Shown: positions 16,136 through 24,847 of the stretch, in pieces
Layout of the letters: each line of letters begins with the position of its first letter
Numbering within the stretch: the stretch's first letter is position 1
NCBI RefSeq assembly: GCF_001705235.1
Contig: NZ_MCGV01000001.1
Span: 3,724,181-3,788,180 of the forward strand
Length of the DNA: 64,000 nt
Source of the DNA: Clostridium pasteurianum
Lineage (GTDB): Bacteria; Bacillota; Clostridia; Clostridiales; Clostridiaceae
Reading direction: 5' to 3'
Program-made: the position numbers and the translations under genes
Notes under the pieces: model-generated
The model's input: only the letters and a program-made list of their open reading frames with translations
Told to the model about the DNA's origin: nothing
Database searches by the model: none

Positions 16136-17160
16136 AATGAAGTCCTCCTTTTTAAAATGAGGAAAATAACGATAGGAGCACCTATAAAAGAGGTTACTGC
16201 GCTTATTGGAAGTTCTGTTGGTGAAAATAAAGTCCTTGACATAAGATCACACATTGAAGTTACTATGCCTCCAAGTAAAATAGAGCCAGGTATTAAAAAT
16301 ATGTTATTTGAAGTTCTAAAAACCAATCTTGTTATGTGTGGAATAGCTAATCCTATGAATGCAATAGGACCTGCAAAAGCTGTTACAACGGCAGCCAAGA
16401 TGCTGGAAATTAGTATAATTGCAATTCTAAAAGCTTTTATTTGTATTCCCATGCTTTTGGCATAATCTTCTCCAAGTAAAAAGGCATTCAAAGGTTTTAT
16501 TATAAACATTGAAGCTAAGAGAGTGGGTATTCCTATAAAGATAAGTATATGTATGTTCTTCCAGGTAAAGCCTGAAAAGCTTCCATATGTCCACATGGTA
16601 AAGTTTTGAAGCTCTTCTTTGGTTGCAAAAGTAGATAAAATACTTGTTGCAGCACTGCATATGTATCCAACCATTATTCCAATTACCAGAAGTGTTACTA
16701 TGCTTTTAACTTTGTTTGCAAATAAAAGTACTACAATTGTTACTAAGGTAGAGCCAAGTAAAGCTGCTAAAAATATTAAAAAAGGAGCGGATAAGGAAAG
16801 CCCAAAACTTATCCCTCCAAGCATAACAAGTGCAACAAATAAAGTTGCTCCAGAGGATATACCAAGAACATAAGGTTCCACTATGGGATTTTTAAAGAAT
16901 ATTTGAAGTAATAGTCCCGAAACGGATAGGGCAGAGCCACCTATTAAGGCACCTAGCGCCCTAGGAAAACGTATATTCCATATTATTTCATAGTTCCCAC
17001 TATCATAAGAACCGTGTCTAAGTAATATTTTAAATACTTCAATTAAGTTTATTTTTATGGAACCAACACTGATACAAAAGGCAAAAGTTATAATCATCAT
17101 TATAGATAGAAGTATAATAAAGATTACATGTTTTGCATTCTTTTTAAGAATAAAATTCAT
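16132..17160 (-). CDS. FecCD/BtuC-type ABC transporter permease
   Basis: A 342-residue polytopic membrane protein with about ten hydrophobic segments. Family motifs include RFPRALGALIGGSALSVSG after the first segments, NPIVEPYVLGISSGA, and the C-terminal GPIAFIGLAIPHITR, which forms the coupling region for the ATPase. It forms the channel of a corrinoid or siderophore importer with the ATPase downstream (4-bp overlap) and the binding protein upstream (21-bp gap). Cobalamin-riboswitch control favours corrinoid as substrate. Confidence 0.93.
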   Translation of the reverse strand: MNFILKKNAKHVIFIILLSIMMIITFAFCISVGSIKINLIEVFKILLRHGSYDSGNYEIIWNIRFPRALGALIGGSALSVSGLLLQIFFKNPIVEPYVLGISSGATLFVALVMLGGISFGLSLSAPFLIFLAALLGSTLVTIVVLLFANKVKSIVTLLVIGIMVGYICSAATSILSTFATKEELQNFTMWTYGSFSGFTWKNIHILIFIGIPTLLASMFIIKPLNAFLLGEDYAKSMGIQIKAFRIAIILISSILAAVVTAFAGPIAFIGLAIPHITRLVFRTSNNIFLIPGSILLGGIVTSMCDLMSRTLFSPTELPISAVTSFIGAPIVIFLILKRRTSL

Positions 17161-17181
17161 AGCTATCCTCCAAAGTAAAGT

Positions 17182-18618
17182 TTAGTAATGTGAATAATGT
17201 TTTACAGTATAGCCTTTAAAGCTATCTGGATGTAATATAGATGCTAAATCTTCTATGAGTTCATCAGTTTTATCTATAGATTGATAATAATCTTCACTAA
17301 AGCACCATACTTTTTTGTCTTTTACAGGTTTAATACTTTTAAGCACAGGAGCGGTAGTAAGCATTGATTTAACTGATGGTGTATATTTTTTTGTAGAGGC
17401 ATAGATTAATATGTCAGCATCTTTTGCTTTTGCGTAAAAATCTTCAAGAGTTATGTATCCACTTTCATTTTTGAAGTTTTTAAATATATAATTTCCGCCT
17501 GCCATTTGAATCATTTTTGCAGGATAAGAATTTTTTTCGGGTATATATACTTTTCCATTCTCAACTATTCCCCATGCAACGTTTGGTCGTTTTAATGAAG
17601 ATGTCTTTTTAGTTATAGCATGAACTTTTTTGACCATATCATTAAAGTACTTTTCAGCGGTATCTTCTTTGTTATAAAATGCCGATAAAAATTTTATCCA
17701 TTCTAATCTTCCAAGTGGATTTTCCTCTAGATATTCATTGTCAGAAGCATAATTTATTTTTAATTCATCGAATTTTTTCATCATATTGTTTAAACCATAA
17801 GTTCCTCCATAAAGAAATGCCATATCTGGTTTTGAAGATGAAATTTTTTCATAGTCAGGAGAATTATTATCTCCAACATAAGTTATAGAATTGTTTTTAA
17901 GACCATTTTGTATGTCTTTGATTTCCCATTCATTTTCTTTTGATGTAACGCTCTTTATACTGCCTAATTCATTTAGCGGTTTCAACAAAGTACCTTGAGT
18001 AGTTGATGCACACAATACATTTGTTACAGGTGTAGTAACTATAGTGTCATTTTTGTATTCATCTGGGACAGCTTTCCCTTTTGGTACAAGTATTAAGACT
18101 TTGTTATTTCCGTCAGTTACTTTTTTAAGTCCACCTCTTAGGTATTTAATGCTAAATGCTTTTGTGTATTTTAAAGGCATTTCTGTTTCGATGTTAAGCT
18201 TCCCATTTGAGTAATCTAATCTAGCGTCCATTACATCACTTAAGAAGTCCATTGGGACATACATATCGTTATTTTTAATAGTAGGTACGGTACTCATTTT
18301 TACTACAGTGGTAGCTTTGGTCTTCAGGGAAGTTACATAAGCTGTATCGCTGCCTGATGTAATTTTTAAAGTTTCATCAGGATCTGATATGTTGGCAGTT
18401 TTGCCATTTAGTGAATATTTTCCATTTACGCATTTGTAAGCGTCTTTTAGCGAAACATAAACTTTACCATTATAATTCATAATAGATGCGCTGGTCTTTT
18501 TGGAGCTTGGTTCATTAGCTGTAGGAGTTTTATTTGTACTGCTAGGAGTACATGAAGATAAAGCTAAACTGACTAAAACCAATAAAGAAATTACTAGTAT
18601 TTTGATTTTTTTGTACAT
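17182..18618 (-). CDS. Corrinoid-type ABC substrate-binding lipoprotein with N-terminal stalk domain
   Basis: A 478-residue lipoprotein: signal peptide with LSSC lipobox (Cys23), then residues about 45-155 with a copper-amine-oxidase-type stalk domain (KVYVSLKDAYKCV, MYVPMDFLSDVM, LDYSNGKL), then a FecB/BtuF-type periplasmic-binding fold (NVLCASTTQGTLLKPLNELG, PDMAFLYGG, VAWGIVENGKVYIP, ADILIYAST). GGAAGGAG precedes the ATG. It is the first gene of the operon. The stalk domain is unusual for a BtuF homologue and may lift the binding domain from the membrane or attach it to the wall. Repeat R4 lies in its mRNA leader. Confidence 0.88.
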   Translation of the reverse strand: MYKKIKILVISLLVLVSLALSSCTPSSTNKTPTANEPSSKKTSASIMNYNGKVYVSLKDAYKCVNGKYSLNGKTANISDPDETLKITSGSDTAYVTSLKTKATTVVKMSTVPTIKNNDMYVPMDFLSDVMDARLDYSNGKLNIETEMPLKYTKAFSIKYLRGGLKKVTDGNNKVLILVPKGKAVPDEYKNDTIVTTPVTNVLCASTTQGTLLKPLNELGSIKSVTSKENEWEIKDIQNGLKNNSITYVGDNNSPDYEKISSSKPDMAFLYGGTYGLNNMMKKFDELKINYASDNEYLEENPLGRLEWIKFLSAFYNKEDTAEKYFNDMVKKVHAITKKTSSLKRPNVAWGIVENGKVYIPEKNSYPAKMIQMAGGNYIFKNFKNESGYITLEDFYAKAKDADILIYASTKKYTPSVKSMLTTAPVLKSIKPVKDKKVWCFSEDYYQSIDKTDELIEDLASILHPDSFKGYTVKHYSHY

Positions 18619-18753
18619 TGTAAATCTCCTTCCTATTGTAAAGGGTCGTTAAATTAATAATTATAATTTCAAAAACAAGGGAAAAATTCCTCCGTGTCTA
18701 TGGTATTTTTCGCAGTGAAGCGGAGAAAAATTTACCTTGCTTTTATTCTAAAT

Positions 18754-18889
18754 GAAGTAATATTATTTTGGGAACGGTTTAAACAAAATTCAATAAGTCT
18801 TGTTCCAAATTATAAAAAGACTTAGTATTTTTATAATTGGGAGCTTAGACTTATGAGTTTTATTTAATGTCTCAAAATACTATTACTTC
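18754..18889 (-). repeat. R4: oriented palindrome in the riboswitch-to-gene leader
   Basis: An imperfect palindrome of about 136 bp with ends GAAGTAATA and TATTACTTC. On the minus strand it reads arm A (GACATTAAATAAAAC) to arm B (GGGAACGGTTTAAAC, read inward); the central loop seen in R3 and R6 is missing. A companion region follows at about 18668-18740 with two pairing blocks. It lies between the terminator of the cobalamin riboswitch and the start of the binding-protein gene, so it is transcribed whenever the operon is on. Confidence 0.8.
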
Positions 18890-18907
18890 TTCGGAAGATT
18901 GATGAAA

Positions 18908-18932
18908 ATAAAAAAACCTCGCTTATGCGGGG
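18908..18932 (-). terminator. Intrinsic terminator below the cobalamin riboswitch
   Basis: On the minus strand CCCCGC, loop ATAA and GCGAGG form a compact hairpin followed by TTTTTTTATTTT. It lies about 80 bp after the B12 box and about 290 bp before the gene start, and is the likely expression platform. Confidence 0.75.
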
Positions 18933-19011
18933 CGAAATTTTGTACATAAATATAACTAATATATCCCTATAGATTAATTTTGGGAATATTATCTTATGTT
19001 TATGGATTTTA

Positions 19012-19190
19012 CTTCCCTCCGAAGTTCCATAATACTTTAGGTAGGTCTCCTGACTTACAGTTTAACCTCTGCCATCCTTCCCAGAAAAATTCCCAGTGGA
19101 TATTGGCTTTGTACCTGCATACAGTAACGGGGGTTGTATTGGATTTTTACCAATTTCCCTATTAAACCTTAATTGGTGCCTAAAGCATAG
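19012..19190 (-). ncRNA. Cobalamin riboswitch
   Basis: The minus-strand RNA has the ordered cobalamin motifs: GGUUUAAUAGGGAA, GGUAAAAAUCC, ACAACCCCCGUUACUGU, a GAAGGAUGGCAGAGG-like segment, and the B12 box AGUCAGGAGACCUACC at 19055-19040. It stands upstream of the ABC uptake operon 18618-14713 and indicates repression of that operon by cobalamin. Confidence 0.93.
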
Positions 19191-19206
19191 CATTTAGTTT
19201 ATGGTT

Positions 19207-19235
19207 AGTATACCATGTTATTTTATAAATTACAA
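19207..19235 (-). promoter_or_regulatory. Sigma-A type promoter of the cobalamin operon
   Basis: On the minus strand TTGTAA (19235-19230) and TATACT (19212-19207) are 17 bp apart, ending about 15-20 bp before the riboswitch aptamer. Confidence 0.65.
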
Positions 19236-19331
19236 TTATGCAGAATAGATAAGTTATTTTAATGTTAACATAAAATTTTATATATTATGATATAATAAAA
19301 AATTAGAGATAAATTAAATGGGGATGATAAT

Positions 19332-19721
19332 ATGAAAATTGAACATGTGGCAATGTGGACAACAAATATAGAACAGTTAAAAAAATTCTACATTGAGTAT
19401 TTTAATGGAAAAAGTGGCAATAAATATATAAATGAGAAGAAACACTTTGAGTCCTATTTTATTGAATTTGATGAGGATGCACGATTAGAAATAATGTCTA
19501 ATGAGAAAATAAAATCAAGGACAAGTGATGGAGCTCAAGAATTTATTGGATTAGCTCATATAGCTTTTTCAGTAGGAAGCGTAAAAAAAGTGGATGAGCT
19601 TACTGACTTATTAAAAAATAAAGGATATGAAGTTGTAAGTGGACCAAGGCGTACGGGAGATGGATATTATGAGAGTTGTATATTAGATCCTGATGGTAAT
19701 AGAGTAGAGATAACTGAATGA
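19332..19721 (+). CDS. VOC/glyoxalase family protein
   Basis: A 129-residue protein with the beta-alpha-beta-beta-beta pattern of the vicinal oxygen chelate superfamily in two modules. Candidate metal ligands are His5 (IEHVAMW), Glu in ARLEIM, His in LAHIAFSVG and the final Glu in NRVEITE. It resembles lactoylglutathione-lyase-like proteins; the true substrate (methylglyoxal adduct, fosfomycin or other) cannot be told from sequence. GGGGATG precedes the ATG. The next gene starts 20 bp downstream. Confidence 0.85.
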   Translation: MKIEHVAMWTTNIEQLKKFYIEYFNGKSGNKYINEKKHFESYFIEFDEDARLEIMSNEKIKSRTSDGAQEFIGLAHIAFSVGSVKKVDELTDLLKNKGYEVVSGPRRTGDGYYESCILDPDGNRVEITE

Positions 19722-19741
19722 TATTTTGAAAGGAAATGGAT

Positions 19742-20542
19742 ATGAATTCTTTAGTAAATATATTTATACAAGCATTAATAGAAACAGTATATTTAACAGG
19801 GGTAATAATTGCTGGTGGATTTATATTGGGCTTCTTAAGAAATAATTCAATATTAAATTTTGAGAGAAGTTTTGGAATGAAGGCTGTTATGATAACCGGA
19901 TTTATAGGAGTGCCTGTTCATGAACTAAGCCATGCTTTAGCTGCGATTATATTTGGGCATAAAATTGTGGACATGAAGCTACTACAAAAACCAGACCAAA
20001 GTGGAGTATTAGGTTATGTGAAACATACTTATAATGCGGCAAACATATATCAGCAAATAGGAAATTTTTTCATAGGTGTTGCTCCTATTTTTGGGGGTAT
20101 AACTGTAATAATTGCTTTAATGAGAGTAACTATGCCAGTAGAATTTACAAATTTTATTACTATAATGAAGCAAAATTTAGGGGTTACTGTATTAAATAAA
20201 GGTTCAATACATGGAATTCTAGCTTCTAATATAATGGCTATGAAGACTATTTTTTCTGCGGTTAATTTGAAAAATCCATATTTTTATTTGTTTTTATTTA
20301 TTGCAATATGTATATCATCACATATATCTTTAAGTGGTGCGGATATGCAGGGAGCATGGAGCGGGCTTATAAGTATATTTATGATTATTCTTGTTATAAA
20401 TATTTTTGGATTGTCTAAATATATATTTAATATAAATATTGTGAGATATAATGTTTTAATGACATGTTTTATTCTTTTAGCTGTTGCATTTTCTTGTATT
20501 ACGTTTTTAATAAGTTTAATTACAAGAGTTGTAAGGATATGA
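19742..20542 (+). CDS. Polytopic membrane protein with HELSH (HExxH) motif
   Basis: About 266 residues, with roughly six hydrophobic segments. An HELSHALAAIIFGH motif in the second hydrophobic region matches the zinc-binding HExxH of M50-type intramembrane proteases. The following LLQKPDQSGVLGYV and FFIGVAPIFGG segments are also like that group. ATG 19742 is preferred, 9 bp after AAAGGA; ATG 19736 is only 3 bp from it. A paralogue with an altered motif lies 113 bp downstream. Protease activity and substrate are unknown. Confidence 0.65.
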   Translation: MNSLVNIFIQALIETVYLTGVIIAGGFILGFLRNNSILNFERSFGMKAVMITGFIGVPVHELSHALAAIIFGHKIVDMKLLQKPDQSGVLGYVKHTYNAANIYQQIGNFFIGVAPIFGGITVIIALMRVTMPVEFTNFITIMKQNLGVTVLNKGSIHGILASNIMAMKTIFSAVNLKNPYFYLFLFIAICISSHISLSGADMQGAWSGLISIFMIILVINIFGLSKYIFNINIVRYNVLMTCFILLAVAFSCITFLISLITRVVRI

Positions 20543-20655
20543 TTAAATGGTTCACAAGGTGAAGTTAAAGTTATGCATTTTTAAAATGTTATAAACAAAG
20601 CATTATGATGTATGTATAACTTAATATTATGATATTTTAAAGATGGTGATATAAA

Positions 20656-21477
20656 ATGAAGATAGATTATATAACTGAGATTGCGGTTTTATCGAGAACT
20701 TTAATCGAGGCTATTTATTTTACAATAATATTAGTAGTATTTAGTTTTATTCTTGGTGGATTTAAAAATTTTATTATAGGTAATTTAAAAAGCAGTATTG
20801 GGAAAAAAGCTGTAATGGTAATAGGGGCTTTAGGTTCTACTTTTCATCAATTTCTTCATGTATTTATGGCTGTTGTATTTGCACACAGAATTGAAGATAT
20901 AAAATTACTTCAAGAGCCAGATAAAAATAATATGCTTGGATACGTAAAGTGTTTTGATAAGAATGAAAACTTTTATCAAAGGACAGGGGATTTTTTTATA
21001 GGAATTATGCCTTTTTTGTGGGGGATTTTGGCTATATTTATAGGCGTTAAAGTTATTATTCCAGGTACGCTGCAGAATATTCTTAAAGTTGTATATCAAA
21101 ATGCCAATTCTATAACTTTAGATTTTGGTACTTTAAATGGAATTATAAATTCGAATAAATGTATGTTAGAAACTTTTTTTGATGTTTCAAATGTAGCTAA
21201 CCCACATTTCTTTATATTTATATTTGTAGCGGGATATATTTTTTTAAGCATGTCACCAGATAAGGGTGACATACGATGTGTAATGAGAGGCTTTTCAATA
21301 ATTTTTATTATATTAATGGTATTTAATTTTATTGATGCTTTTGATGTATCAAAATATACTTTTGCACTTTATATAATTAGAGCAGGAGTATTAACTTTAG
21401 GTTTTCTTGAAATATCAATTGTTATAGCTTTAATTTCAGCTATTATTAGTTTAATTTTGATGATTGCACTGGGCTAA
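20656..21477 (+). CDS. Paralogous membrane protein with degenerate HQFLH motif
   Basis: A 273-residue polytopic protein collinear with the gene upstream: AVMVIGALGSTFHQFLH aligns with AVMITGFIGVPVHELSH, and LLQEPDKNNMLGYVK and FFIGIMPFLWG with the matching segments. The catalytic Glu of HExxH is replaced by Gln, so if the first protein is a metalloprotease this one is probably inactive and could be a regulatory partner. Its stop overlaps the end of the convergent PAP2 gene by 4 bp. Ribosome site weak (GATGGTGATA). Confidence 0.65.
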   Translation: MKIDYITEIAVLSRTLIEAIYFTIILVVFSFILGGFKNFIIGNLKSSIGKKAVMVIGALGSTFHQFLHVFMAVVFAHRIEDIKLLQEPDKNNMLGYVKCFDKNENFYQRTGDFFIGIMPFLWGILAIFIGVKVIIPGTLQNILKVVYQNANSITLDFGTLNGIINSNKCMLETFFDVSNVANPHFFIFIFVAGYIFLSMSPDKGDIRCVMRGFSIIFIILMVFNFIDAFDVSKYTFALYIIRAGVLTLGFLEISIVIALISAIISLILMIALG

Positions 21478-22004
21478 ATTAGATTGTATTGAAGTACTAT
21501 AAATAGTAATTTAGAGCACAGAATTCCAAGAAGTACGCCTCCAAGTACGTCTGTAGGATAGTGTACGCGTAAATAAACTCTCGATATAGATATAAGAAAT
21601 GCTAGTATGAAAAATATTATGCCTGTGTTATTAAAATAAAGGTAAAGCATATTTGCGGCAGCAAAAGATGAGAAGGTGTGACCAGAGGGGAAAGAATAAG
21701 ATGCAGGTTTTGAAATTAAAATTTTTATACTTTTATCAACATTGCAAGGACGTATTCTTTTTACACAATGTTTGATTAAACCTTCTCCTAAAATTGAGCT
21801 CATAACAAGTGCTAGTAGTACACTTAAGGCTGCTATTTTATAAGGCGTTAGAAGCCATAAGAAGGTTGATATTATTATCCAGATTAGACCTCCATTACCC
21901 ATACATGTTATGCATATCATGATTCTATCTAAAAGTGTATTTTGATGTTTAAAAGGGGTACGAGAAATTATAAAGTTATCAAATTTTCTTACAAATAGCA
22001 TCAT
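21474..22004 (-). CDS. PAP2 family phosphatase (undecaprenyl-diphosphatase-like)
   Basis: A 176-residue membrane phosphatase with all three PAP2 signatures: KHCVKRIRP, SYSFPSGHTFSS and SRVYLRVHYPTDVLGG, and about five membrane segments. Such proteins dephosphorylate lipid phosphates such as undecaprenyl diphosphate or phosphatidic acid at the outer membrane face. AAGGAG precedes the ATG. Substrate is not determined by the sequence. Confidence 0.92.
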   Translation of the reverse strand: MMLFVRKFDNFIISRTPFKHQNTLLDRIMICITCMGNGGLIWIIISTFLWLLTPYKIAALSVLLALVMSSILGEGLIKHCVKRIRPCNVDKSIKILISKPASYSFPSGHTFSSFAAANMLYLYFNNTGIIFFILAFLISISRVYLRVHYPTDVLGGVLLGILCSKLLFIVLQYNLI

Positions 22005-22153
22005 TATTTCACTCCTTTATTTTAGCTATTTTTATAAATATAAACTGATTGCTTAGTTTTAACATTCATTATAATTTTATTTTACAATTTTTATATTAAA
22101 TCTATATTAAAAGGAATGAAATAATGTTCTAAAATTTAATAAAATATATGCAC

Positions 22154-22744
22154 CTATTTAGCGATTCTGTGCTTTCTACTTTTCTTTTTTACTGAAAAAC
22201 CAAAAGAGCCCAATGGCTTTGAACTTAAACCGTAATATTCTCCATGACTGTAGCATATAAGGTTAGCTTTATTAAAACATATCTTATTATTCTTATCTAA
22301 TAAATTTTCATCTACTTTAACATTCAAGATTTCTAGTAGAAATAAATCATGTGTTCCAAGTGGTGTTACTGATTTAACTTTGCACTCTAAAGCAACTGGC
22401 GAATTTTCTAGTGAAGGTGTAGAAATCGACACACCATCATTTAGTTTTAAATTAAAATGCTTAATTTTATCTTCTTTTTTCCCAGAGACAACACCGCAGT
22501 AGTCTACAATTTTAACCATACTTTGGGTAGGAAGGTTTATAGTACACTCACCACTTTCTGTAATGTATTCATGTGAAAGTCTTTGAGGTCTAACTCCCAT
22601 GGCTAGTATTGGCTCTTTAGTACATACAGTACTTATCCAGCCAACGGTAAAAATATTTATTTTATCGGATTTGTTTTTGCTAATAACAAGAACTACGGGG
22701 GTAGGGTTTAACATAACACTGCCCTTGAAATTTAATTTACTCAT
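22154..22744 (-). CDS. Flavin reductase-like FMN-binding protein
   Basis: A 196-residue protein of the flavin reductase/flavoredoxin family. The N-terminus has the expected VMLNPTPVVLVIS strand and NIFTVGWISTVCTKEPILAMGVRPQRLSH, followed by SGECTINLP and VDYCGVVSGKKEDK. It probably binds FMN and acts as a cytoplasmic reductase or electron carrier. AGGAG precedes the ATG. It is monocistronic. Confidence 0.88.
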   Translation of the reverse strand: MSKLNFKGSVMLNPTPVVLVISKNKSDKINIFTVGWISTVCTKEPILAMGVRPQRLSHEYITESGECTINLPTQSMVKIVDYCGVVSGKKEDKIKHFNLKLNDGVSISTPSLENSPVALECKVKSVTPLGTHDLFLLEILNVKVDENLLDKNNKICFNKANLICYSHGEYYGLSSKPLGSFGFSVKKKSRKHRIAK

Positions 22745-22930
22745 GTGTATGCTCCTATTCTATATATTGAACTTTATTTAATTTACAATATTTTTAATTA
22801 TATTAATATAACATCTCCGAATATTATTTTAACATATGATTAATATTTAAAGAATTACTTTTTTACTATATACAGCTGTGATATATTAAAGATGTTTATA
22901 ATTATATTTTAACAGAATGGAGATGAAACT

Positions 22931-24145
22931 ATGAGCAAAAAGAAAAAGATTATATTTGCAAGTCTGGCAGTTGTATTTGCTGTACTTTTTTTAATATGGC
23001 ATTTTTATTTTAGTGATAATAACGGAAATACTGTTATACATGGTAAAGTAATTGGAGAAGCGTCAAGTAACAAAAATTCATCTAAAAATAAAGTAGTAAA
23101 TGTACCGGAAAATAAAAAATCAATTAACAACAAAAGTTCATTGAAACAAAAGTATGTTTTGGTGAAAATATTAAATGGAGATTATAAAGGGAAAGTTATT
23201 AAACTTGAAAACTTGATTAATGAAAAAACTGCACACCAAACACTTACTAAAAAGGGAGATGAAGTACTTGTTAATATAGATGAGGACAGCAAGGGCAAAA
23301 TAACAAGTGCGTACATATATGATGTTGTAAGGTATAAATTTATTTATGAACTTATAATTATATTTATAATATTACTTGGTATAGTTGGAGGAAAAAAGGG
23401 AATAAAGTCAGTAATTGCACTTGGAATAACTGGATTTGCAGTTCTAAAAATAATGGTACCACTTATACTACATGGATTTAATCCAACGGTTGTATCAATT
23501 GTAATATGTATGGGTGTAAGTACGATTAATCTTCTGATAATAAGCGGAAAGAACAAAAAAACTTTAGCAGCTATAATGGGCACCTGGGGTGGAGTAATAT
23601 TGTCAGCGCTTATTGCAGAATTTAGCATATTATCCTTAAATCTTGCGGGACTAACAGATGAAGAAGAGCAGATGGTTATTTATATCTCTCAAAATGTAAA
23701 TTTTAATTTTAGTGGTTTGCTTTTTGCTGGAATACTTATGGGAGCTCTTGGAGCAGTTATGGATGTAAGTATGTCTATTGCATCATCTATAAATGAAATA
23801 AATGATAAACAGGATAATGCAAGTATTAAGGATCTTGTAAAATCAGGTATGAATATTGGAAAGGATATAATGGGTACTATGGCCAATACTCTTATTCTTG
23901 CATATGTTGGTGGAGCCATGTATGCTATTATATGGATTTCTTCATACGATTTGCCTTTATATAGAATTATAAATCAGGATGTAATAGCTTCTGAAGTTAT
24001 AAAATCTTTAGCGGGAAGTATTGGACTTATATTTACTATACCTCTTACTGCAATTTGTTCTGCTGTCATATTTAAAAAAGAGAAGAAAAAGCTTAATAAT
24101 GGGGAGAATAGTATAATAGAAGGTGGAGAAATAATTAAAGAATAG
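22931..24145 (+). CDS. YibE/F family membrane protein
   Basis: A 404-residue protein: one N-terminal membrane segment, an extracytoplasmic region to about residue 140 containing VKILNGDYKGKVIKLEN, then about seven membrane segments with family motifs GGKKGIKSVIALG, LLFAGILMGALGAVMDVSMSIASSINE and DIMGTMANTLILAYVGGAM. Function of YibE/F proteins is not well established; transport has been suggested. It lies 27 bp before a response regulator gene and may be part of the same operon. AATGGAGATG precedes the ATG. Confidence 0.88.
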   Translation: MSKKKKIIFASLAVVFAVLFLIWHFYFSDNNGNTVIHGKVIGEASSNKNSSKNKVVNVPENKKSINNKSSLKQKYVLVKILNGDYKGKVIKLENLINEKTAHQTLTKKGDEVLVNIDEDSKGKITSAYIYDVVRYKFIYELIIIFIILLGIVGGKKGIKSVIALGITGFAVLKIMVPLILHGFNPTVVSIVICMGVSTINLLIISGKNKKTLAAIMGTWGGVILSALIAEFSILSLNLAGLTDEEEQMVIYISQNVNFNFSGLLFAGILMGALGAVMDVSMSIASSINEINDKQDNASIKDLVKSGMNIGKDIMGTMANTLILAYVGGAMYAIIWISSYDLPLYRIINQDVIASEVIKSLAGSIGLIFTIPLTAICSAVIFKKEKKKLNNGENSIIEGGEIIKE

Positions 24146-24172
24146 ACTTATATATATATGGGGGGATATAAT

Positions 24173-24847
24173 TTGGATAAAAACATTCTTATAGTAGAAG
24201 ATGAAGATAGAATGATGGAACTTATAAAGGCATATTTAAAAAGAGAGGGATACGGTATAATTGAAGCAGCTGATGGCAGAAGTGCTTTGGATAGTTTTAG
24301 CAAAAATTCTGTGTCCCTTGTTATTTTGGATATAATGATTCCTGTTTTAGATGGATGGACTGTCTGCGGCGATATAAGAAAAAAATCAGATGTTCCTATA
24401 ATAATTTTAACTGCTAAAAATGAAGAAGATGATAAACTTCTTGGATATGAGCTTGGAGCGGATGATTATGTTACAAAGCCGTTTAGTCCCAAGGTTCTTA
24501 CAGCTAAGGTTAAAGTGCTTTTAAAGAGGGCTAGGCTTAATGAAAAATCTGAAAGCCAAGAGTTTGATGGCCTTAAGATAGATGAGATTTCCCATGAAGT
24601 TATGATTGGGGATAAGGAAATCTATTTGTCTCCAAAGGAATATGATCTTTTGATTTATCTTTGCCATAATAAAGGTATAGCTTTAACCCGTGATAAAATT
24701 TTAGATAATGTTTGGGGAAAAGATTATTATGGTGATTTTAGAACTGTTGATACTCACGTAAAAAGACTTAGAGAAAAGCTTCAGGACAAATCGTATCTTG
24801 TAGCTACAGTTAGGGGAAGTGGATATAAGTTTGAGGTGAAAAAATGA
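24173..24847 (+). CDS. OmpR/PhoB-family response regulator (CssR-like position)
   Basis: About 224 residues from TTG 24173, which has GGGGGG 7 bp upstream; an ATG at 24158 would contain this ribosome site. The receiver domain has the acidic pair VEDEDR, phospho-acceptor Asp in LVILDIMIP, Thr in ILTAK and Lys in VTKPFSP. The C-terminal winged helix has LSPKEYDLLIYL and RTVDTHVKRLREKL, ending in VRGSGYKF. It overlaps the kinase gene by 4 bp. The convergent neighbour is htrA, an arrangement seen for CssRS, the secretion-stress system of Bacillus. Confidence 0.93.
   Translation: MDKNILIVEDEDRMMELIKAYLKREGYGIIEAADGRSALDSFSKNSVSLVILDIMIPVLDGWTVCGDIRKKSDVPIIILTAKNEEDDKLLGYELGADDYVTKPFSPKVLTAKVKVLLKRARLNEKSESQEFDGLKIDEISHEVMIGDKEIYLSPKEYDLLIYLCHNKGIALTRDKILDNVWGKDYYGDFRTVDTHVKRLREKLQDKSYLVATVRGSGYKFEVKK

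Noticed and set aside
18980-19165. 61-residue open frame on the + strand
   Set aside because: It lies entirely across the cobalamin riboswitch on the other strand and has no ribosome site.
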